Source: Bradyrhizobium sp. ISRA464
Lineage (GTDB): Bacteria; Pseudomonadota; Alphaproteobacteria; Rhizobiales; Xanthobacteraceae
Length of the DNA stretch: 64,000 nucleotides
Assembly (NCBI RefSeq): GCF_029910095.1
Contig: NZ_CP094526.1
Location: forward strand, 434,001 to 498,000
Direction of reading: 5' to 3'
The translations under genes and the position numbers were made by a program. This document shows positions 1 to 10,747 of this stretch, one piece after another. Positions within the stretch are counted from its first letter, which is position 1, and each line of letters begins with the position of its first letter. The notes beneath the pieces were generated by a model. That model ran no database searches, had not been told where the DNA came from, and was given only the letters and a program-made list of their open reading frames with translations.

Positions 1-569
1 ACGCCAAGGCCGGCGACCACGACGGCCACCACAGGCATCCTGGCCGCCTTGGCGCGGTCGGCGTCGGCCGCATAGACCGTGAATGGCTTCAGGCCGTCGG
101 CGACCACCGGGATCATGCCGTAGCGGGACTTTTCGAGCAGACGCGGGTCGGCGCCGGTCATCGCGGGGGCGGGTGTGTCGCCATTGGCCGTGTCGCTCGG
201 ATCGCCACCGCCGATCACCACGTCCTGGCGCTTGCCGCTCGAGCCATCGATGATCGTGACCGTCTTGACGTCGCCGGCAGCGGCCGGCGGCTTGGCGGTG
301 GATTTGGCCGCGGGTTCGGCGGCCTGGCTGGCCGCGGAATGCTTGTCATCCGCCGCGGCGGGCGGCGCCTTGCGCAGCGCGATATGGGCGATTGGCTCGC
401 CGCCAAGCGGGTTGTCGTTGAACAGTGCAATGCCGACGAAGGCAACCAATAACAGCCCCAGCAGCGCGGCGAGCGCCTGCATCGCCGTGAAGGGCAGGCG
501 GAACCGGCGCGATTTGCCCACGGTGTTCTGCCCAAGCGGCGTGCTCAGTTCGTCGGCCGCCTCTGCCAT
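1..569 (-). CDS. divergent polysaccharide deacetylase family protein (N-terminal part, runs off the window)
   Basis: The reading frame opens at an ATG at 569 and runs off the left edge, giving about 189 residues. It begins with a short cytoplasmic stretch, then one hydrophobic segment (about residues 28-50, ALAALLGLLLVAFVGIALF-like), a low-complexity Ala/Pro/Lys linker, and then the start of the catalytic fold (RLLEKSRYGMIPV ... PVVAVVVAGLG). This matches the YibQ/DUF610 family, periplasmic proteins anchored by a single membrane segment that usually lie downstream of envC and ctpA. The catalytic centre is outside the window. It is the last gene seen of the rlmH-envC-ctpA run, but a terminator separates it from ctpA, so it may have its own promoter. 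A wall-related role is family knowledge; the exact substrate is unknown. Confidence 0.8.
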   Translation of the reverse strand, partial: MAEAADELSTPLGQNTVGKSRRFRLPFTAMQALAALLGLLLVAFVGIALFNDNPLGGEPIAHIALRKAPPAAADDKHSAASQAAEPAAKSTAKPPAAAGDVKTVTIIDGSSGKRQDVVIGGGDPSDTANGDTPAPAMTGADPRLLEKSRYGMIPVVADGLKPFTVYAADADRAKAARMPVVAVVVAGLG

Positions 570-673
570 CGTCCTCCCCGAATCAACAGCGCGAACGATA
601 GCACGATGCAGTGCATTCCCGCGCACTGCGCCGACCCGTCAAAGCACGGTGCGGGCGCCGGATGGTCGGTCCC

Positions 674-707
674 AAAAGCAAAAAGGGCGACCCGAGGGCC
701 GCCCTTT
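674..707 (-). terminator. rho-independent terminator after ctpA
   Basis: Perfect 8-bp stem, 682-689 against 700-707 (AAAGGGCG/CGCCCTTT on the minus strand), followed on that strand by a T-rich run. It lies about 20 bases past the ctpA stop codon. Confidence 0.75.
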
Positions 708-727
708 CGCCGAATCGATCGATCGGA

Positions 728-2095
728 TCAGTTCGCGGCCTTGCTGGCCGGCTTGTCGACTGCGGCCTTGTCGCCGGGCGCAGGCGCCGCCGGCGCGCTC
801 GAGGTCGACTTGATGCCGTGCAGGAGGTCGTCGGCCATCTTCAGGGCCTTGTCGTCCTTGGCGTCCGGCGGCACGTAGGACTGCGAGCCGGTTTTCTCGT
901 CGCCATCGTTCGTCTTCAAATGGCCGCGGAGCGAGGCCTCGCCCTTGGTGTCGGTCCGTGCCTTCAGCTCGTCCGGCACGTCCTGCAGCACCTCGATATC
1001 GGGCACGATGCCCTTGGCCTGGATCGACTTGCCCGACGGTGTGTAGTAGCGCGCGGTGGTCAGGCGCAGCGCGCCGTTGCCCGAGCCGAGCGGGATGATG
1101 GTCTGCACAGAGCCCTTGCCGAACGAGCGCGTGCCGACCAGCGTCGCGCGCTTGTGGTCCTGCAGCGCGCCGGCGACGATCTCGGAAGCCGACGCCGAGC
1201 CGCCGTTGATCAGCACGATGACCGGCTTGCCCTTGGTCAGGTCGCCCGGATGAGCGGTGCGGCGCTGCGTCTCCTCGGCGTTGCGTCCGCGGGTCGAGAC
1301 GATCTCGCCGCGCTCCAGGAAGGAGTCGGACACAGTGACCGCCTCTTCAAGCAGACCGCCTGGGTTGTTTCTGAGGTCGATGATGTAGCCCTTCAGCTTG
1401 TCGCCGATCTGGTTCTGCAGATTGGCGATCTCCTTCTTCAGGCCTTCGGTGGTCTGCTCGTTGAAGGTGGTGATGCGGATATAGGCGATGTCGTCGGCCT
1501 CGACGCGCGCGCGCACCGAACGGACGCGGATGTTGTCGCGCACCAGCGTGACGTCGATCGGATTGTCCTGGCCCTTGCGGATGATCCTGAGCTTGATCTT
1601 GGTGTTGACCGGGCCGCGCATCTTCTCGACCGCCTGGTTGAGCGTCAGGCCCTGCACGGCCTCGTCGTCCAGCGTGGTGATGATGTCGTTGGCCATGATG
1701 CCGGCCTTCGAAGCCGGGGTGTCGTCGATCGGCGAGACGACCTTGATCAGCCCGTCTTCCATCGTGACTTCGATGCCGAGCCCGCCGAATTCGCCGCGGG
1801 TCTGCACCTGCATGTCGCGGAAGCTCTTGGCGTCCATGTAGCTGGAGTGCGGATCGAGGCCGGACAGCATGCCCGAGATGGCGGATTCGATCAGCTTGCT
1901 GTCGTCGGGCTTCTCGACATAGTCGCTGCGCACGCGCTCGAACACGTCGCCGAACAGATTGAGCTGGCGGTAGGTATCAGACGTCGCGGCGCGCGCGCTC
2001 GATCCCATCAGCACAGCACGGGGCTGCGTGACGAAAAGCGTCAGTGCCGCGCCGGTGGCGGCGCTGAGGAGAATTACAGAAGTCTTGCGCATCAT
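728..2095 (-). CDS. ctpA: carboxy-terminal processing serine protease (S41 family)
   Basis: 455 residues. An N-terminal signal or anchor (residues 5-37) exports it to the periplasm. A PDZ domain covers about 105-185 (GLGIEV...GIMANDIITTLDDEAV) and the S41 protease core about 200-370. The Ser-Lys dyad is visible: Ser302 in GGSASASEI and Lys327 in SFGKGSVQ, 25 residues apart as in Prc/Tsp. The tail after about 375 is Lys/Asp/Ala-rich and probably disordered. The start codon overlaps the envC stop by four bases (ATGA), so the two are translationally coupled. CtpA proteases in this group cut periplasmic and wall-associated proteins, often peptidoglycan hydrolases, which fits the neighbour. Confidence 0.95.
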   Translation of the reverse strand: MMRKTSVILLSAATGAALTLFVTQPRAVLMGSSARAATSDTYRQLNLFGDVFERVRSDYVEKPDDSKLIESAISGMLSGLDPHSSYMDAKSFRDMQVQTRGEFGGLGIEVTMEDGLIKVVSPIDDTPASKAGIMANDIITTLDDEAVQGLTLNQAVEKMRGPVNTKIKLRIIRKGQDNPIDVTLVRDNIRVRSVRARVEADDIAYIRITTFNEQTTEGLKKEIANLQNQIGDKLKGYIIDLRNNPGGLLEEAVTVSDSFLERGEIVSTRGRNAEETQRRTAHPGDLTKGKPVIVLINGGSASASEIVAGALQDHKRATLVGTRSFGKGSVQTIIPLGSGNGALRLTTARYYTPSGKSIQAKGIVPDIEVLQDVPDELKARTDTKGEASLRGHLKTNDGDEKTGSQSYVPPDAKDDKALKMADDLLHGIKSTSSAPAAPAPGDKAAVDKPASKAAN

Positions 2096-3447
2096 CCGCG
2101 AACCTTTTCGCCTTCATTTGCGGCCCACCATGGACCTGGATCGATTGGAGTGCCGTCTTTCCGGAACTCGACATAGAGCACTGGCTGGCTCGCATTGGTC
2201 GCGAGAATGGATGCGACTTGGGATGTCGAGCCCATGGTCGCTACCGGCTCCCCCGTAAGTACAAACTGGCCGATGTTAACCGAAATGTGCTCCATCCCGG
2301 CGATCAGGACATGATACCCGCCCCCGGCATTGAGGATCAAGAGTTGTCCGTAGCTGCGGAAAGGGCCTGCGTAAACAACCCAGCCGTCACACGGGCTTGT
2401 GACCTGCGCGCCGGCCTTGGTCGCCAAAGAAATGCCTTTTTGTACGCCGCCCGCGCCATCGGAACCGCCAAAATCGCGAATCTTGGTGCCGTTCACGGGG
2501 TACGAGAACAGCCCCTTGGCCGAGGCGAAGGCGACCGCCGGACTCATCCGGGCCGGGTTCTTGAAGGCCTCCAGATTCGGCTTGCCGTTGACGGTCGCCG
2601 GCGCGCCCTGGAGATTGGCCGTGGCGGCGGCCTTGGCCGCGCTCTTCAGATCCTGCTCCATCTTGGCGATCAGGCCTTGCAGGTCGTCGACCTGCTTCGA
2701 CAGCGCGATGGCGCGGGTGCCCTCGGCTTCCATGTCCTTCTCGGCCGCGGCCTGCTGTCGCTGCCGCTCGTCGACCAGCGCCGTAAGGCGGGTCTGGTCC
2801 TCCTTGAGCTTGTCGCGGTCGCGTGCCAGCGCGTCGCGCTCGGTCGAGATGGTCTTGCGGAGCGCGACCAGCTCGCCGAGGTCGGTTGCAAGCTTCTCGG
2901 CGCGGCCGCGTAACTCCGGCACCACCGCCCCGAGCAGCATCGCGGTGCGCAGCGATTGCAGCGCGTCCTCGGGCCGCACCAAAAGCGCCGGCGGCGTCCG
3001 TCGCCCCGCACGCTGGAGTGCGGCGAGCACTTCGATGATCTCGGCGCGGCGCGAATCGAGCGAGGCGCGGATGTCGCGCTCGCGGCCGTCGAGCGGCTGC
3101 AGGCGCGCCTCGGCGTCCGCGATCCGCGTCTCGACGCTTCGCACCTGGCCGGCGATGTCGATCAGCTGCTGGTTGAGCTTGCTGCGGTCCTGGCCGATTG
3201 CCGCGATCTCGGCCTTCAACTTCTCCTGCAGCTCGGTCGCCTTGCGTTGCTGCTCGCGTGCGGCCTCGAGCTCCTGTTCACGCTGCTTGATGGCGTCGGG
3301 CGATGCCGTCGTCACCGCGGCCTGTTGCTCCGGCAGCGCGGCTTGCGCGTGCACCGGCGAGAGCGGGCTCGCGGCGAGCATGACGATCGACAGCAGCTGC
3401 GATACGGGCAGCCAGGCGCGACACGCAGCGCCGAAATACGAAACCAT
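2092..3447 (-). CDS. EnvC-like murein hydrolase activator (degenerate M23/LytM domain)
   Basis: 451 residues from the ATG at 3447. A longer frame reaching 3615 would overlap rlmH and lacks a signal peptide, so I reject it. Residues 1-36 look like a signal peptide ending at VHAQA. Residues 50-300 are a long coiled coil rich in Glu, Gln, Arg and Lys. The last 130 residues form a LytM fold. The metal ligands of active M23 enzymes are missing: the HxGxD-type site reads QKGISLAT, and the HxH-type site reads LYVEFR. The domain is therefore predicted to be non-catalytic and to activate an amidase during cell division, as EnvC does. It is coupled to ctpA by an ATGA overlap. Confidence 0.88.
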   Translation of the reverse strand: MVSYFGAACRAWLPVSQLLSIVMLAASPLSPVHAQAALPEQQAAVTTASPDAIKQREQELEAAREQQRKATELQEKLKAEIAAIGQDRSKLNQQLIDIAGQVRSVETRIADAEARLQPLDGRERDIRASLDSRRAEIIEVLAALQRAGRRTPPALLVRPEDALQSLRTAMLLGAVVPELRGRAEKLATDLGELVALRKTISTERDALARDRDKLKEDQTRLTALVDERQRQQAAAEKDMEAEGTRAIALSKQVDDLQGLIAKMEQDLKSAAKAAATANLQGAPATVNGKPNLEAFKNPARMSPAVAFASAKGLFSYPVNGTKIRDFGGSDGAGGVQKGISLATKAGAQVTSPCDGWVVYAGPFRSYGQLLILNAGGGYHVLIAGMEHISVNIGQFVLTGEPVATMGSTSQVASILATNASQPVLYVEFRKDGTPIDPGPWWAANEGEKVRG

Positions 3448-3505
3448 GTCCCGCCTGTGTTGCATCCAGTTTTTGTTCAGCGCTATCGACTGTTCGTTAC
3501 GGCAT

Positions 3506-3988
3506 TCATGCGCGGTGATAGGGGTGGCCGGCCAGAATGGTGGCGGCCCGATAAATTTGTTCCAGGAGCATGACGCGGACCATTTGATGCGGCCAGGTCG
3601 CGGAGCCGAATGCAATGCGTAACGAAGCCTTGCGCTGCAATTCGGGCGAAAGTCCGTCGGCGCCGCCGATCACGAAGACAGTATTTGCGATTCCCTCGTC
3701 GCGCCAGCGGCCGAGCTGCCGGGCGAAACTTGCGCTGTCGACGCTCTTGCCGCGTTCGTCGAGCGCGACCAGCACATGCTTTTCCGGGACCACCGCGGCG
3801 ATGGCTGCGGCCTCTTCGGCGATGCGCGCATTGGCGTCACGTGCGCGGCTTTCCGCAATGTCATGGATATCGAGGCCGCGAAAGCCGAGCTTGCGGCCGA
3901 TATCGTCAAAGCGCGCGCGATAACGCTCGGCGAGCTCCCGTTCCGGGCCCGGTTTCAGACGGCCGATGCAGATCACAACGAGGCGCAT
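3506..3988 (-). CDS. rlmH: 23S rRNA (pseudouridine1915-N3)-methyltransferase RlmH
   Basis: 160 residues from the ATG at 3988, the usual length for the family. The SPOUT knot is visible in the C-terminal half: VFVIGGADGLSP binds SAM, and the protein ends in the conserved HPYHRA tail. It methylates a pseudouridine in helix 69 of 23S rRNA on assembled 70S ribosomes. A start six codons upstream would lie inside a palindromic repeat (3993-4035), so I prefer MRLVVICIG. It is the second ribosome-related gene in a row after rsfS, and envC follows after 58 bases. Confidence 0.95.
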   Translation of the reverse strand: MRLVVICIGRLKPGPERELAERYRARFDDIGRKLGFRGLDIHDIAESRARDANARIAEEAAAIAAVVPEKHVLVALDERGKSVDSASFARQLGRWRDEGIANTVFVIGGADGLSPELQRKASLRIAFGSATWPHQMVRVMLLEQIYRAATILAGHPYHRA

Positions 3989-3992
3989 AAAA

Positions 3993-4035
3993 GCGTTTTC
4001 CGGCAAAGTGGAAACCGGTTTGCCGCAGAAAACGC
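3993..4035. repeat. nested palindromic repeat
   Basis: Outer arms GCGTTTTC (3993-4000) and GAAAACGC (4028-4035) enclose inner arms CGGCAAA (4001-4007) and TTTGCCG (4019-4025). It sits just before the rlmH start. The internal AAACCGGTT motif recurs in the repeat at 6641-6710, so both belong to one dispersed family. Confidence 0.8.
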
Positions 4036-4117
4036 GTCAAGCCTGACACTCGCGCGCCCTGAGGCGCGCGTGCAGACTAGCTGCGCTGCTGCCGATTCGC
4101 ATCGGCTTCGATAAGCC

Positions 4118-4537
4118 TTAGACCGCCGCGACTGCCGGGTTCTGAGTCCACAACCGCTCGAGATTGTAGAACTCGCGCACCTCGGGTCTGAACACGTGCA
4201 CGATCACGTCGCCGGAATCGATCAGCACCCAGTCGCAATTGGGCAAGCCCTCGACGTGAATGCTCTTGACGCCGTTTTCCTTCAGGCCCTTCGTCACATT
4301 TTCCGCGATCGCACCGACGTGCCGGTTGGCCCGGCCCGAGGTGATGATCATGTAATCGGAATATGCGGATTTGCCGCGAAGGTCGATTGTGACCGTCTCT
4401 TCCGCCTTCATATCCTCGAGGCGGGAGAGGATCAGGCTCAGCGTCTTGTCGGCGCCGGGTTGCGCCTGCAAGGCCGCGGTTTTCGTCGATGTTTTACGCG
4501 CAGTCTTGGGAACCTTGGGTAAAACAGACTTGGACAA
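4118..4537 (-). CDS. rsfS: ribosome silencing factor
   Basis: 139 residues. The family signature is clear: LILSRLEDMKAEETVTIDL, then SAYSDYMIITSGRANRH, and the C-terminal HVEGLPNCDWVLIDSGD with the VHVF strand. RsfS binds L14 and blocks joining of the ribosomal subunits under starvation. The frame opens with a TTG (4537); no in-frame ATG lies before the first conserved helix, so either TTG or another non-ATG codon is used and the Lys-rich first 28 residues are uncertain. It lies between nadD and rlmH, the usual order in many bacteria. Confidence 0.92.
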   Translation of the reverse strand: MSKSVLPKVPKTARKTSTKTAALQAQPGADKTLSLILSRLEDMKAEETVTIDLRGKSAYSDYMIITSGRANRHVGAIAENVTKGLKENGVKSIHVEGLPNCDWVLIDSGDVIVHVFRPEVREFYNLERLWTQNPAVAAV

Positions 4538-4658
4538 TACAGATGTGGCCAGGGACCATTCCTTTCACTGTATCGCGGGTGCCGAATCCTCGGCGCCCAC
4601 ACACCATACTACGCATGTGGGGTTAATGGTTTCAATATTCCAGTAACCCTCTTGTGCT

Positions 4659-5324
4659 TCACGCCGTCCTCCAGCTCCCGTCAGGGTTCCGAAGGCCGGT
4701 CGAAGACAGCTTGGATTTCATGCCGGTCAGGAATACCCAGGCCGGGGCGCGCTGATCGGCCAGCCGCGTCGCCTGGTTCTCGGGCAAGCGGTAGCGCGCG
4801 AGCGCCTGTGCTGCCGGTGCGGCAAGGGCGCGGAAACTTTGGGGCGGGCGGTCGATCACGGCAATCGGCACATCGGAGGCGATGCGCCGCCAGTCTTTCC
4901 AGCGGTGGAACTGCGCGAGGTTGTCAGCGCCCATGATCCAGACAAAGTGCACGCCGGAGACGCGGCGGCGCAAGTGGATGATTGTGTCGACAGTGTAGCG
5001 CGTACCAATGACAGCTTCGAGACAGCTGATGTCGATGCGCGGATCATCGGCAACGCGGCGCGCAGCGTCGGCGCGTTCGGCAAGCGCACGCAGCCCGTCA
5101 TGGTTCTTCAGCGGATTGCCCGGCGTCAGCAGCCACCAGACGCGATCGAGCTGCAATCTCTTGATCGCGAACAGGCTGATGGCGCGATGCGCCGCGTGGG
5201 GCGGATTGAACGAGCCGCCCAGCAGCCCGATCCGCATGCCGTTGGTATAGAACGGCAGCGCCTGGGCTGCGGGGTACGGCACGGTCGAAGCTTGCTGCAA
5301 TGGTCTACCGTGCGCGTGGGACAA
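4659..5324 (-). CDS. nadD: nicotinate-nucleotide adenylyltransferase
   Basis: Up to 221 residues. The nucleotide-binding motif [11 protein letters not shown] and the substrate loop [14 protein letters not shown] are present. The enzyme adenylates nicotinate mononucleotide in NAD synthesis. Two starts are possible: TTG at 5324, three bases after the proA stop, or ATG at 5237 (MRIGLLGG). Relatives often carry a short leader ending in a Pro/Phe-x-x-G-M-R-I pattern like the one seen here ([10 protein letters not shown]), so I list the longer form with moderate confidence. The close spacing suggests co-transcription with proA. Confidence 0.9.
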   Translation of the reverse strand: MSHAHGRPLQQASTVPYPAAQALPFYTNGMRIGLLGGSFNPPHAAHRAISLFAIKRLQLDRVWWLLTPGNPLKNHDGLRALAERADAARRVADDPRIDISCLEAVIGTRYTVDTIIHLRRRVSGVHFVWIMGADNLAQFHRWKDWRRIASDVPIAVIDRPPQSFRALAAPAAQALARYRLPENQATRLADQRAPAWVFLTGMKSKLSSTGLRNPDGSWRTA

Positions 5325-5327
5325 TGA

Positions 5328-6620
5328 TCACGGCCGCGTCTGCCCGGTGCCGTGGACGCGGTACTTGAAGCTCGTCAGTTGCTCGGCGCCGACCGGGCCG
5401 CGGGCGTGGAATTTGCCGGTGGCGATTCCGATCTCGGCGCCGAAGCCGAACTCGCCGCCGTCGGCGAACTGGGTCGATGCGTTGTGCAGCACGATCGCGG
5501 AGTCGACCTCGCTCAGGAATTTCTCGGCGGCCTTGGCGTCCTCGGTCACGATCGAATCGGTATGGTGCGAGCCGTGGTCGTGGATATGCGCGATCGCATC
5601 GTCGACACCATTGACGACGCGGGCTGCGATGACGGCGTCGAGATATTCGGTGTTCCAATCCTCATCGGACGCCGGTTTGACGCGCACATCGACCTTCTGC
5701 ACGGCGTCGTCGCCGCGAACCTCGCAGCCGGCGTCGAGCAGCATCTCGACCAGCGGCTTCAAGCTGCTCGCCGCGGCGGCCCGATCGACCAGTAGCGTCT
5801 CGGCCGCGCCGCAGACGCCGGTGCGGCGCATCTTGGCGTTCAGCACGATCGACTTCGCCATCTCGAGATCGGCGCCGGCATCGACATAGACGTGATTGAC
5901 GCCTTCGAGATGCGCGAACACCGGCACGCGTGCTTCCTCCTCGACGCGTGCGACCAGGCTCTTGCCTCCGCGCGGCACGATCACGTCGATGCCGCCATTG
6001 AGCCCCGACAGCATCAGGCCGACCGCAGCGCGGTCGCGCGTCGGCACCAGGGTGATCGCGGCTTCGGGCAAGCCGGCTTCGCGCAGGCCCTGCACCAGGC
6101 AATCATGGATTGCGCGGCAGGAGCGGAAGCTGTCCGAGCCGCCGCGCAGGATCACCGCATTGCCCGACTTCAGGCACAGCACGCCGGCGTCGGCGGCGAC
6201 GTTGGGGCGGCTCTCGAAGATCACGCCGATCACGCCGAGCGGCACGCGCACGCGCTCGATCGTCATGCCGTTCGGCCGCTGCCAGCGCTCGGTGACGGCA
6301 CCGACCGGATCGGGAATCTCGCGCACGGTCGCAACCCCATCGGCCATGCCGTCGATGCGCGCCTGCGTCAGCGTCAGGCGGTCGAGGAGCGCCGAGGTCG
6401 TGCCGGCGGCGCGCGCCTCCGCGACATCCTCGGCATTGGCGGCAAGGATGGCTGCCGCGTTGGCGCGGATCGCGCGTTCGATCGCGGCGAGTGCCCGGTC
6501 CTTCTGCTCCGGCGGCGCCAGCGCCAGCACGCGCGCGGCGGCGCTCGCCTTGGCGGCGAGATCGGTCATCAGGGCGGAGAGATCGGCGTTGCCGTCGATC
6601 GCCTTCAGAGGCGTGGTCAT
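5328..6620 (-). CDS. proA: glutamate-5-semialdehyde dehydrogenase (gamma-glutamyl phosphate reductase)
   Basis: 430 residues from the ATG at 6620. It makes glutamate 5-semialdehyde from gamma-glutamyl phosphate with NADPH, the second step of proline synthesis. The aldehyde dehydrogenase fold is evident: [24 protein letters not shown], and the catalytic cysteine in [14 protein letters not shown]. The C-terminal [21 protein letters not shown] motif is typical of ProA. The frame upstream of 6620 runs through a palindromic repeat and is not coding. It sits behind proB with 185 bases between them, most of which are that repeat. Confidence 0.96.
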   Translation of the reverse strand: MTTPLKAIDGNADLSALMTDLAAKASAAARVLALAPPEQKDRALAAIERAIRANAAAILAANAEDVAEARAAGTTSALLDRLTLTQARIDGMADGVATVREIPDPVGAVTERWQRPNGMTIERVRVPLGVIGVIFESRPNVAADAGVLCLKSGNAVILRGGSDSFRSCRAIHDCLVQGLREAGLPEAAITLVPTRDRAAVGLMLSGLNGGIDVIVPRGGKSLVARVEEEARVPVFAHLEGVNHVYVDAGADLEMAKSIVLNAKMRRTGVCGAAETLLVDRAAAASSLKPLVEMLLDAGCEVRGDDAVQKVDVRVKPASDEDWNTEYLDAVIAARVVNGVDDAIAHIHDHGSHHTDSIVTEDAKAAEKFLSEVDSAIVLHNASTQFADGGEFGFGAEIGIATGKFHARGPVGAEQLTSFKYRVHGTGQTRP

Positions 6621-6640
6621 GGACGTCCCAGCTTCTATGT

Positions 6641-6710
6641 GAGCATCATCTCTTCGGAAAACCGGTTTCCACTTTTCGCTAACGCGGCCGTTCTGGTCCG
6701 GATGATGCTC
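6641..6710. repeat. palindromic repeat in the proB-proA spacer
   Basis: Perfect 10-bp arms GAGCATCATC (6641-6650) and GATGATGCTC (6701-6710). It lies 20 bases before the proA ATG, so it would be transcribed in the proBA leader. The same outer-arm type, with one base changed, is found at 45445-45520. Confidence 0.85.
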
Positions 6711-6805
6711 TAACGTCATATTCTAGCATGGCAATTGAGGGGTTGGCGAGGCGCGGAACCGGCATGGCAGATGGGCGGCCGACCGCCGGCAGGTCGGCCA
6801 ATGGC

Positions 6806-7948
6806 CTATTTGGCCGGGATTGGCCCGGCCGGGCCGACCACGAGATCGTCGCGATGGATCATCTCGGAGCGGCCGCTGGTGCCCAGAATGGCCATCACCT
6901 CCGGCGAGGAATGGCCCTTGATCCGCTCGGCCTCCTCGGCGTCATAGGCGACCAGGCCGCGGCCGATTTCATGGGTGTCGGGGCCGCGCACCACCACGGC
7001 GTCGCCGCGGGCGAACTGGCCGTCGACCCGGATGACGCCGGCCGGCAACAGGCTCTTGCCGGCGCGCAGCGCATTCACGGCGCCGGCGTCGATGGTCAGC
7101 GTGCCCTTCGGCTCCAGCGAACCCGCGATCCAGCGCTTGCGCGCGGTGACGGGATTGGCCGGGGTCAGGAACCAGGTGCAGCGGCCGCCGTCGGCGATCG
7201 CCTGCAAGGGATGCTCGATCTTGCCGGAGGCGATCAGCATATGCGTGCCCGCGGTGGTCGCGATCTTGCCGGCCTCGATCTTGGTGGTCATGCCGCCGCG
7301 CGACAGCTCGGATCCGGCAGAGCCCGCCATCGCCTCGATCTCCGCGGTGATGCTTTCGACGACCGGGATCAGCTTCGCATCGGGATCAACCGCCGGCGGT
7401 GCGGTGTAGAGGCCGTCGATGTCCGACAGCAGGATCAGCAGGTCCGCGCTCGTCATGGTGGCGACGCGGGCGGCGAGGCGATCATTGTCGCCGTAGCGGA
7501 TCTCGTTGGTGGCGACCGTGTCGTTCTCGTTGATGACGGGCACCGCGTGCCATTCGAGCAGCTTTGCGATCGTCGAGCGCGCGTTGAGATAGCGGCGGCG
7601 CTCCTCGGTGTCCTGCAGCGTGACCAGGATTTGCCCTGCGCCAATGCCGTGACGGCCGAGCACCTCCGACCAGATCCGCGCCAGCGCGATCTGCCCGACC
7701 GCGGCGGCGCCCTGGCTCTCCTCGAGCTTCAGCGGTCCGCGCGGCAGCTTGAGTCGGCTGCGGCCGAGCGCGATCGAGCCCGACGACACCACCATGACCT
7801 CACGGCCTTCCTTATGCAGCCTGGCGATGTCGTCAACCAGCGCCGAAAGCCACGCCGCGCGCACCTCGCCGGCCTCCGAATCGACCAGCAATGATGAGCC
7901 GACCTTGACGACGATACGGCGAAAATTCTTGAGCGCGGGGCGTTTCAT
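6806..7948 (-). CDS. proB: glutamate 5-kinase
   Basis: 380 residues. The amino-acid kinase domain (about 8-260) starts with [13 protein letters not shown] and contains the [14 protein letters not shown] segment. A C-terminal PUA domain follows (about 285-370; [21 protein letters not shown]). It phosphorylates glutamate, the first and feedback-inhibited step of proline synthesis. It lies downstream of obgE and upstream of proA, the usual alphaproteobacterial order obgE-proB-proA. Confidence 0.96.
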   Translation of the reverse strand: MKRPALKNFRRIVVKVGSSLLVDSEAGEVRAAWLSALVDDIARLHKEGREVMVVSSGSIALGRSRLKLPRGPLKLEESQGAAAVGQIALARIWSEVLGRHGIGAGQILVTLQDTEERRRYLNARSTIAKLLEWHAVPVINENDTVATNEIRYGDNDRLAARVATMTSADLLILLSDIDGLYTAPPAVDPDAKLIPVVESITAEIEAMAGSAGSELSRGGMTTKIEAGKIATTAGTHMLIASGKIEHPLQAIADGGRCTWFLTPANPVTARKRWIAGSLEPKGTLTIDAGAVNALRAGKSLLPAGVIRVDGQFARGDAVVVRGPDTHEIGRGLVAYDAEEAERIKGHSSPEVMAILGTSGRSEMIHRDDLVVGPAGPIPAK

Positions 7949-8029
7949 GGGTTCGGTCTAGCAGGAAGGTGGAAGCAATACGCGCCACAACGTGGCTTGG
8001 GAAGTGCAAGGCTTGTTCGACCTTGTCGT

Positions 8030-9091
<1,062 letters not shown>

Positions 9092-9181
9092 TTAGGGCAG
9101 GGCGGTCGCGGCGGCAACCCGGAAGCGCCCTGACTTCGGCAAAAAGCCTTAATTGTCGGGCCTTCTTGCGGCCTCTCGGCG

Positions 9182-9661
9182 CTAACCCGGGCGCCGCCGC
9201 ACCAAGAACTTCTGCACCCCCTCCAACACCAGTTCGCGGCGCTGGTTGTGCACGGTCGAGCGCAGCGTCACCACGCCGGTGGTGCGGCCCGGGGCGAGCT
9301 CGATCACTTCCAGCGCCGGATAGATGGTGTCGCCGGCATAGACCGGTTTCAGGAACTTGCTCGACTGCTCGAGGAAGCCGATCAGCGACTCCTCCACCAC
9401 ATAGGGAAACAACCCCGCGCCCGGCGCGGTGTGCACCAGGGTCTGGAAACCATGCGCAAGCAGGTCCGGCATGCCGCGCGCGCGGCAATATTCGACGTCA
9501 TAGTGGATCGGATGGGTGTCGCCGCTCGCGGTCTGGAATGCGGCAAACACGGCGGAGGTTTGGGTCCGGCTCGGAATCACGAAGCGCTCGCCGAGCACAA
9601 AATCCTCGAACCAGCGCTGCGCGGTCACCATGCGATGTTGGGTGGGGTCGAACTCGGTCAT
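9182..9661 (-). CDS. MaoC-like hotdog-fold dehydratase
   Basis: 159 residues from the ATG at 9661. The MaoC/R-hydratase core is seen: the Asp-His active pair in SGDTHPIHYDVEYCRARGMP, then LLAHGFQTLV and the FLKPVYAGDTIYPALEV strand. These enzymes hydrate enoyl-CoA or enoyl-ester substrates in fatty acid or dicarboxylate metabolism; the substrate cannot be read from the sequence. Upstream in-frame codons to 9790 read through the spacer before the divergent transporter and have no family similarity, so the shorter start is chosen. Confidence 0.85.
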   Translation of the reverse strand: MTEFDPTQHRMVTAQRWFEDFVLGERFVIPSRTQTSAVFAAFQTASGDTHPIHYDVEYCRARGMPDLLAHGFQTLVHTAPGAGLFPYVVEESLIGFLEQSSKFLKPVYAGDTIYPALEVIELAPGRTTGVVTLRSTVHNQRRELVLEGVQKFLVRRRPG

Positions 9662-9828
9662 GCGGCGTTTTCCTGCACTGTTTCCTGAATGGCTGACCCA
9701 CCGGTAGCGCAGGCACCGGACTGCGACAATTGGTGCGATCGCAACCCCCGGGGTTGTCCTGCGCGGCCACCTCGCTAAAACCGGCAACAAGAGCGGCCCG
9801 ACTCACACGCGGCGGCGACAAGAGCAAG

Positions 9829-10743
9829 ATGAGCCTGTTCGCAAAACTGTCCTCCTACGACGATCGATCGGCGCGGCTCGCCGGCATCGGCCTGATGCTG
9901 CTGTCGATCTTCATGTTCTCGTTCGGCGACGCGATGGGCAAATTCATCGTCGCGACCTACTCGGTCGGGCAGCTCCTATGGCTGCGCGCCTGCGCGGCGT
10001 TGCTCGTGCTGCTGCCGATCGTGTGGCAGCGGCGTGCGGATTTTCTGCATCTCGAGCGCCCGTGGCTGCAATTGCTGCGCGTCACGCTGTCGACGCTGGA
10101 GGTCGCGGCGTTCTTTCTGGCGACCGTCTATCTGCCGCTCGCCGACGTCATCACCTACTATCTGGCGTGCCCGATCTTCGTCACCGCGCTGTCCGGCCTC
10201 GTGCTCGGCGAGCATGTCGGCTGGCGGCGCTGGACTGCGATCCTGATCGGCTTCTGCGGCGTACTGATCGCGCTCAGGCCATCGACGCAGACGGTGAGCT
10301 GGCCCGCGCTGATTGCGCTCGGCGGCAGCACCTCGTTCGCGCTGCTGATGCTGATCACCCGCTCGCTGCGTGCGACGCCCGACATCGTCCTGACGACGTC
10401 GCAATTTTGCGGCACGTTCGTCCTGGGCGCGGTGCTCTCGCCGATCGGCTGGGTGACGCCGACCGCTGGCAGCCTGGTGCTGTTCGCCGCCGCCGGCCTC
10501 ATCTCGGTCGCCGCGCTGTTCTGCGTCAACCGCTCGCTGAAGCTCGCACCGGCCAGCGTCGTGGTGCCCTACCAATATTCGATGATCGTGTGGGCGGTGA
10601 TCTTCGGCTTCGCGGTGTTCGGCGACGTGCCGTCATGGGCCACGATCTTCGGCGCCGCGATCATCATCGCAGCAGGCCTCTACATCTTCCTGCGCGAGCA
10701 GCAGCTCGGACGCGAGGAGCCTGCGGTGAATCCGCCGGCGTGA
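9829..10743 (+). CDS. EamA-family (DMT) transporter
   Basis: 304 residues from the ATG at 9829 (MSLFAKLSS). About ten hydrophobic segments form two EamA repeats (about 20-145 and 160-292); the first opens with GIGLMLLSIFMFSFGDAMGKF and the second ends with GAAIIIAAGLYIFLREQ. Such inner-membrane proteins export metabolites or amino acids; the substrate is unknown. It is divergent from the MaoC gene and convergent with the GNAT gene, with a shared hairpin at its 3' end. The longer frame to 9730 lacks hydrophobic or conserved sequence. Confidence 0.87.
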   Translation: MSLFAKLSSYDDRSARLAGIGLMLLSIFMFSFGDAMGKFIVATYSVGQLLWLRACAALLVLLPIVWQRRADFLHLERPWLQLLRVTLSTLEVAAFFLATVYLPLADVITYYLACPIFVTALSGLVLGEHVGWRRWTAILIGFCGVLIALRPSTQTVSWPALIALGGSTSFALLMLITRSLRATPDIVLTTSQFCGTFVLGAVLSPIGWVTPTAGSLVLFAAAGLISVAALFCVNRSLKLAPASVVVPYQYSMIVWAVIFGFAVFGDVPSWATIFGAAIIIAAGLYIFLREQQLGREEPAVNPPA

Positions 10744-10747
10744 TCGA

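Noticed and set aside
6621..6719. 33-residue N-terminal extension of ProA
   Set aside because: The extension is translated palindromic repeat, and family members begin at [12 protein letters not shown] positions.
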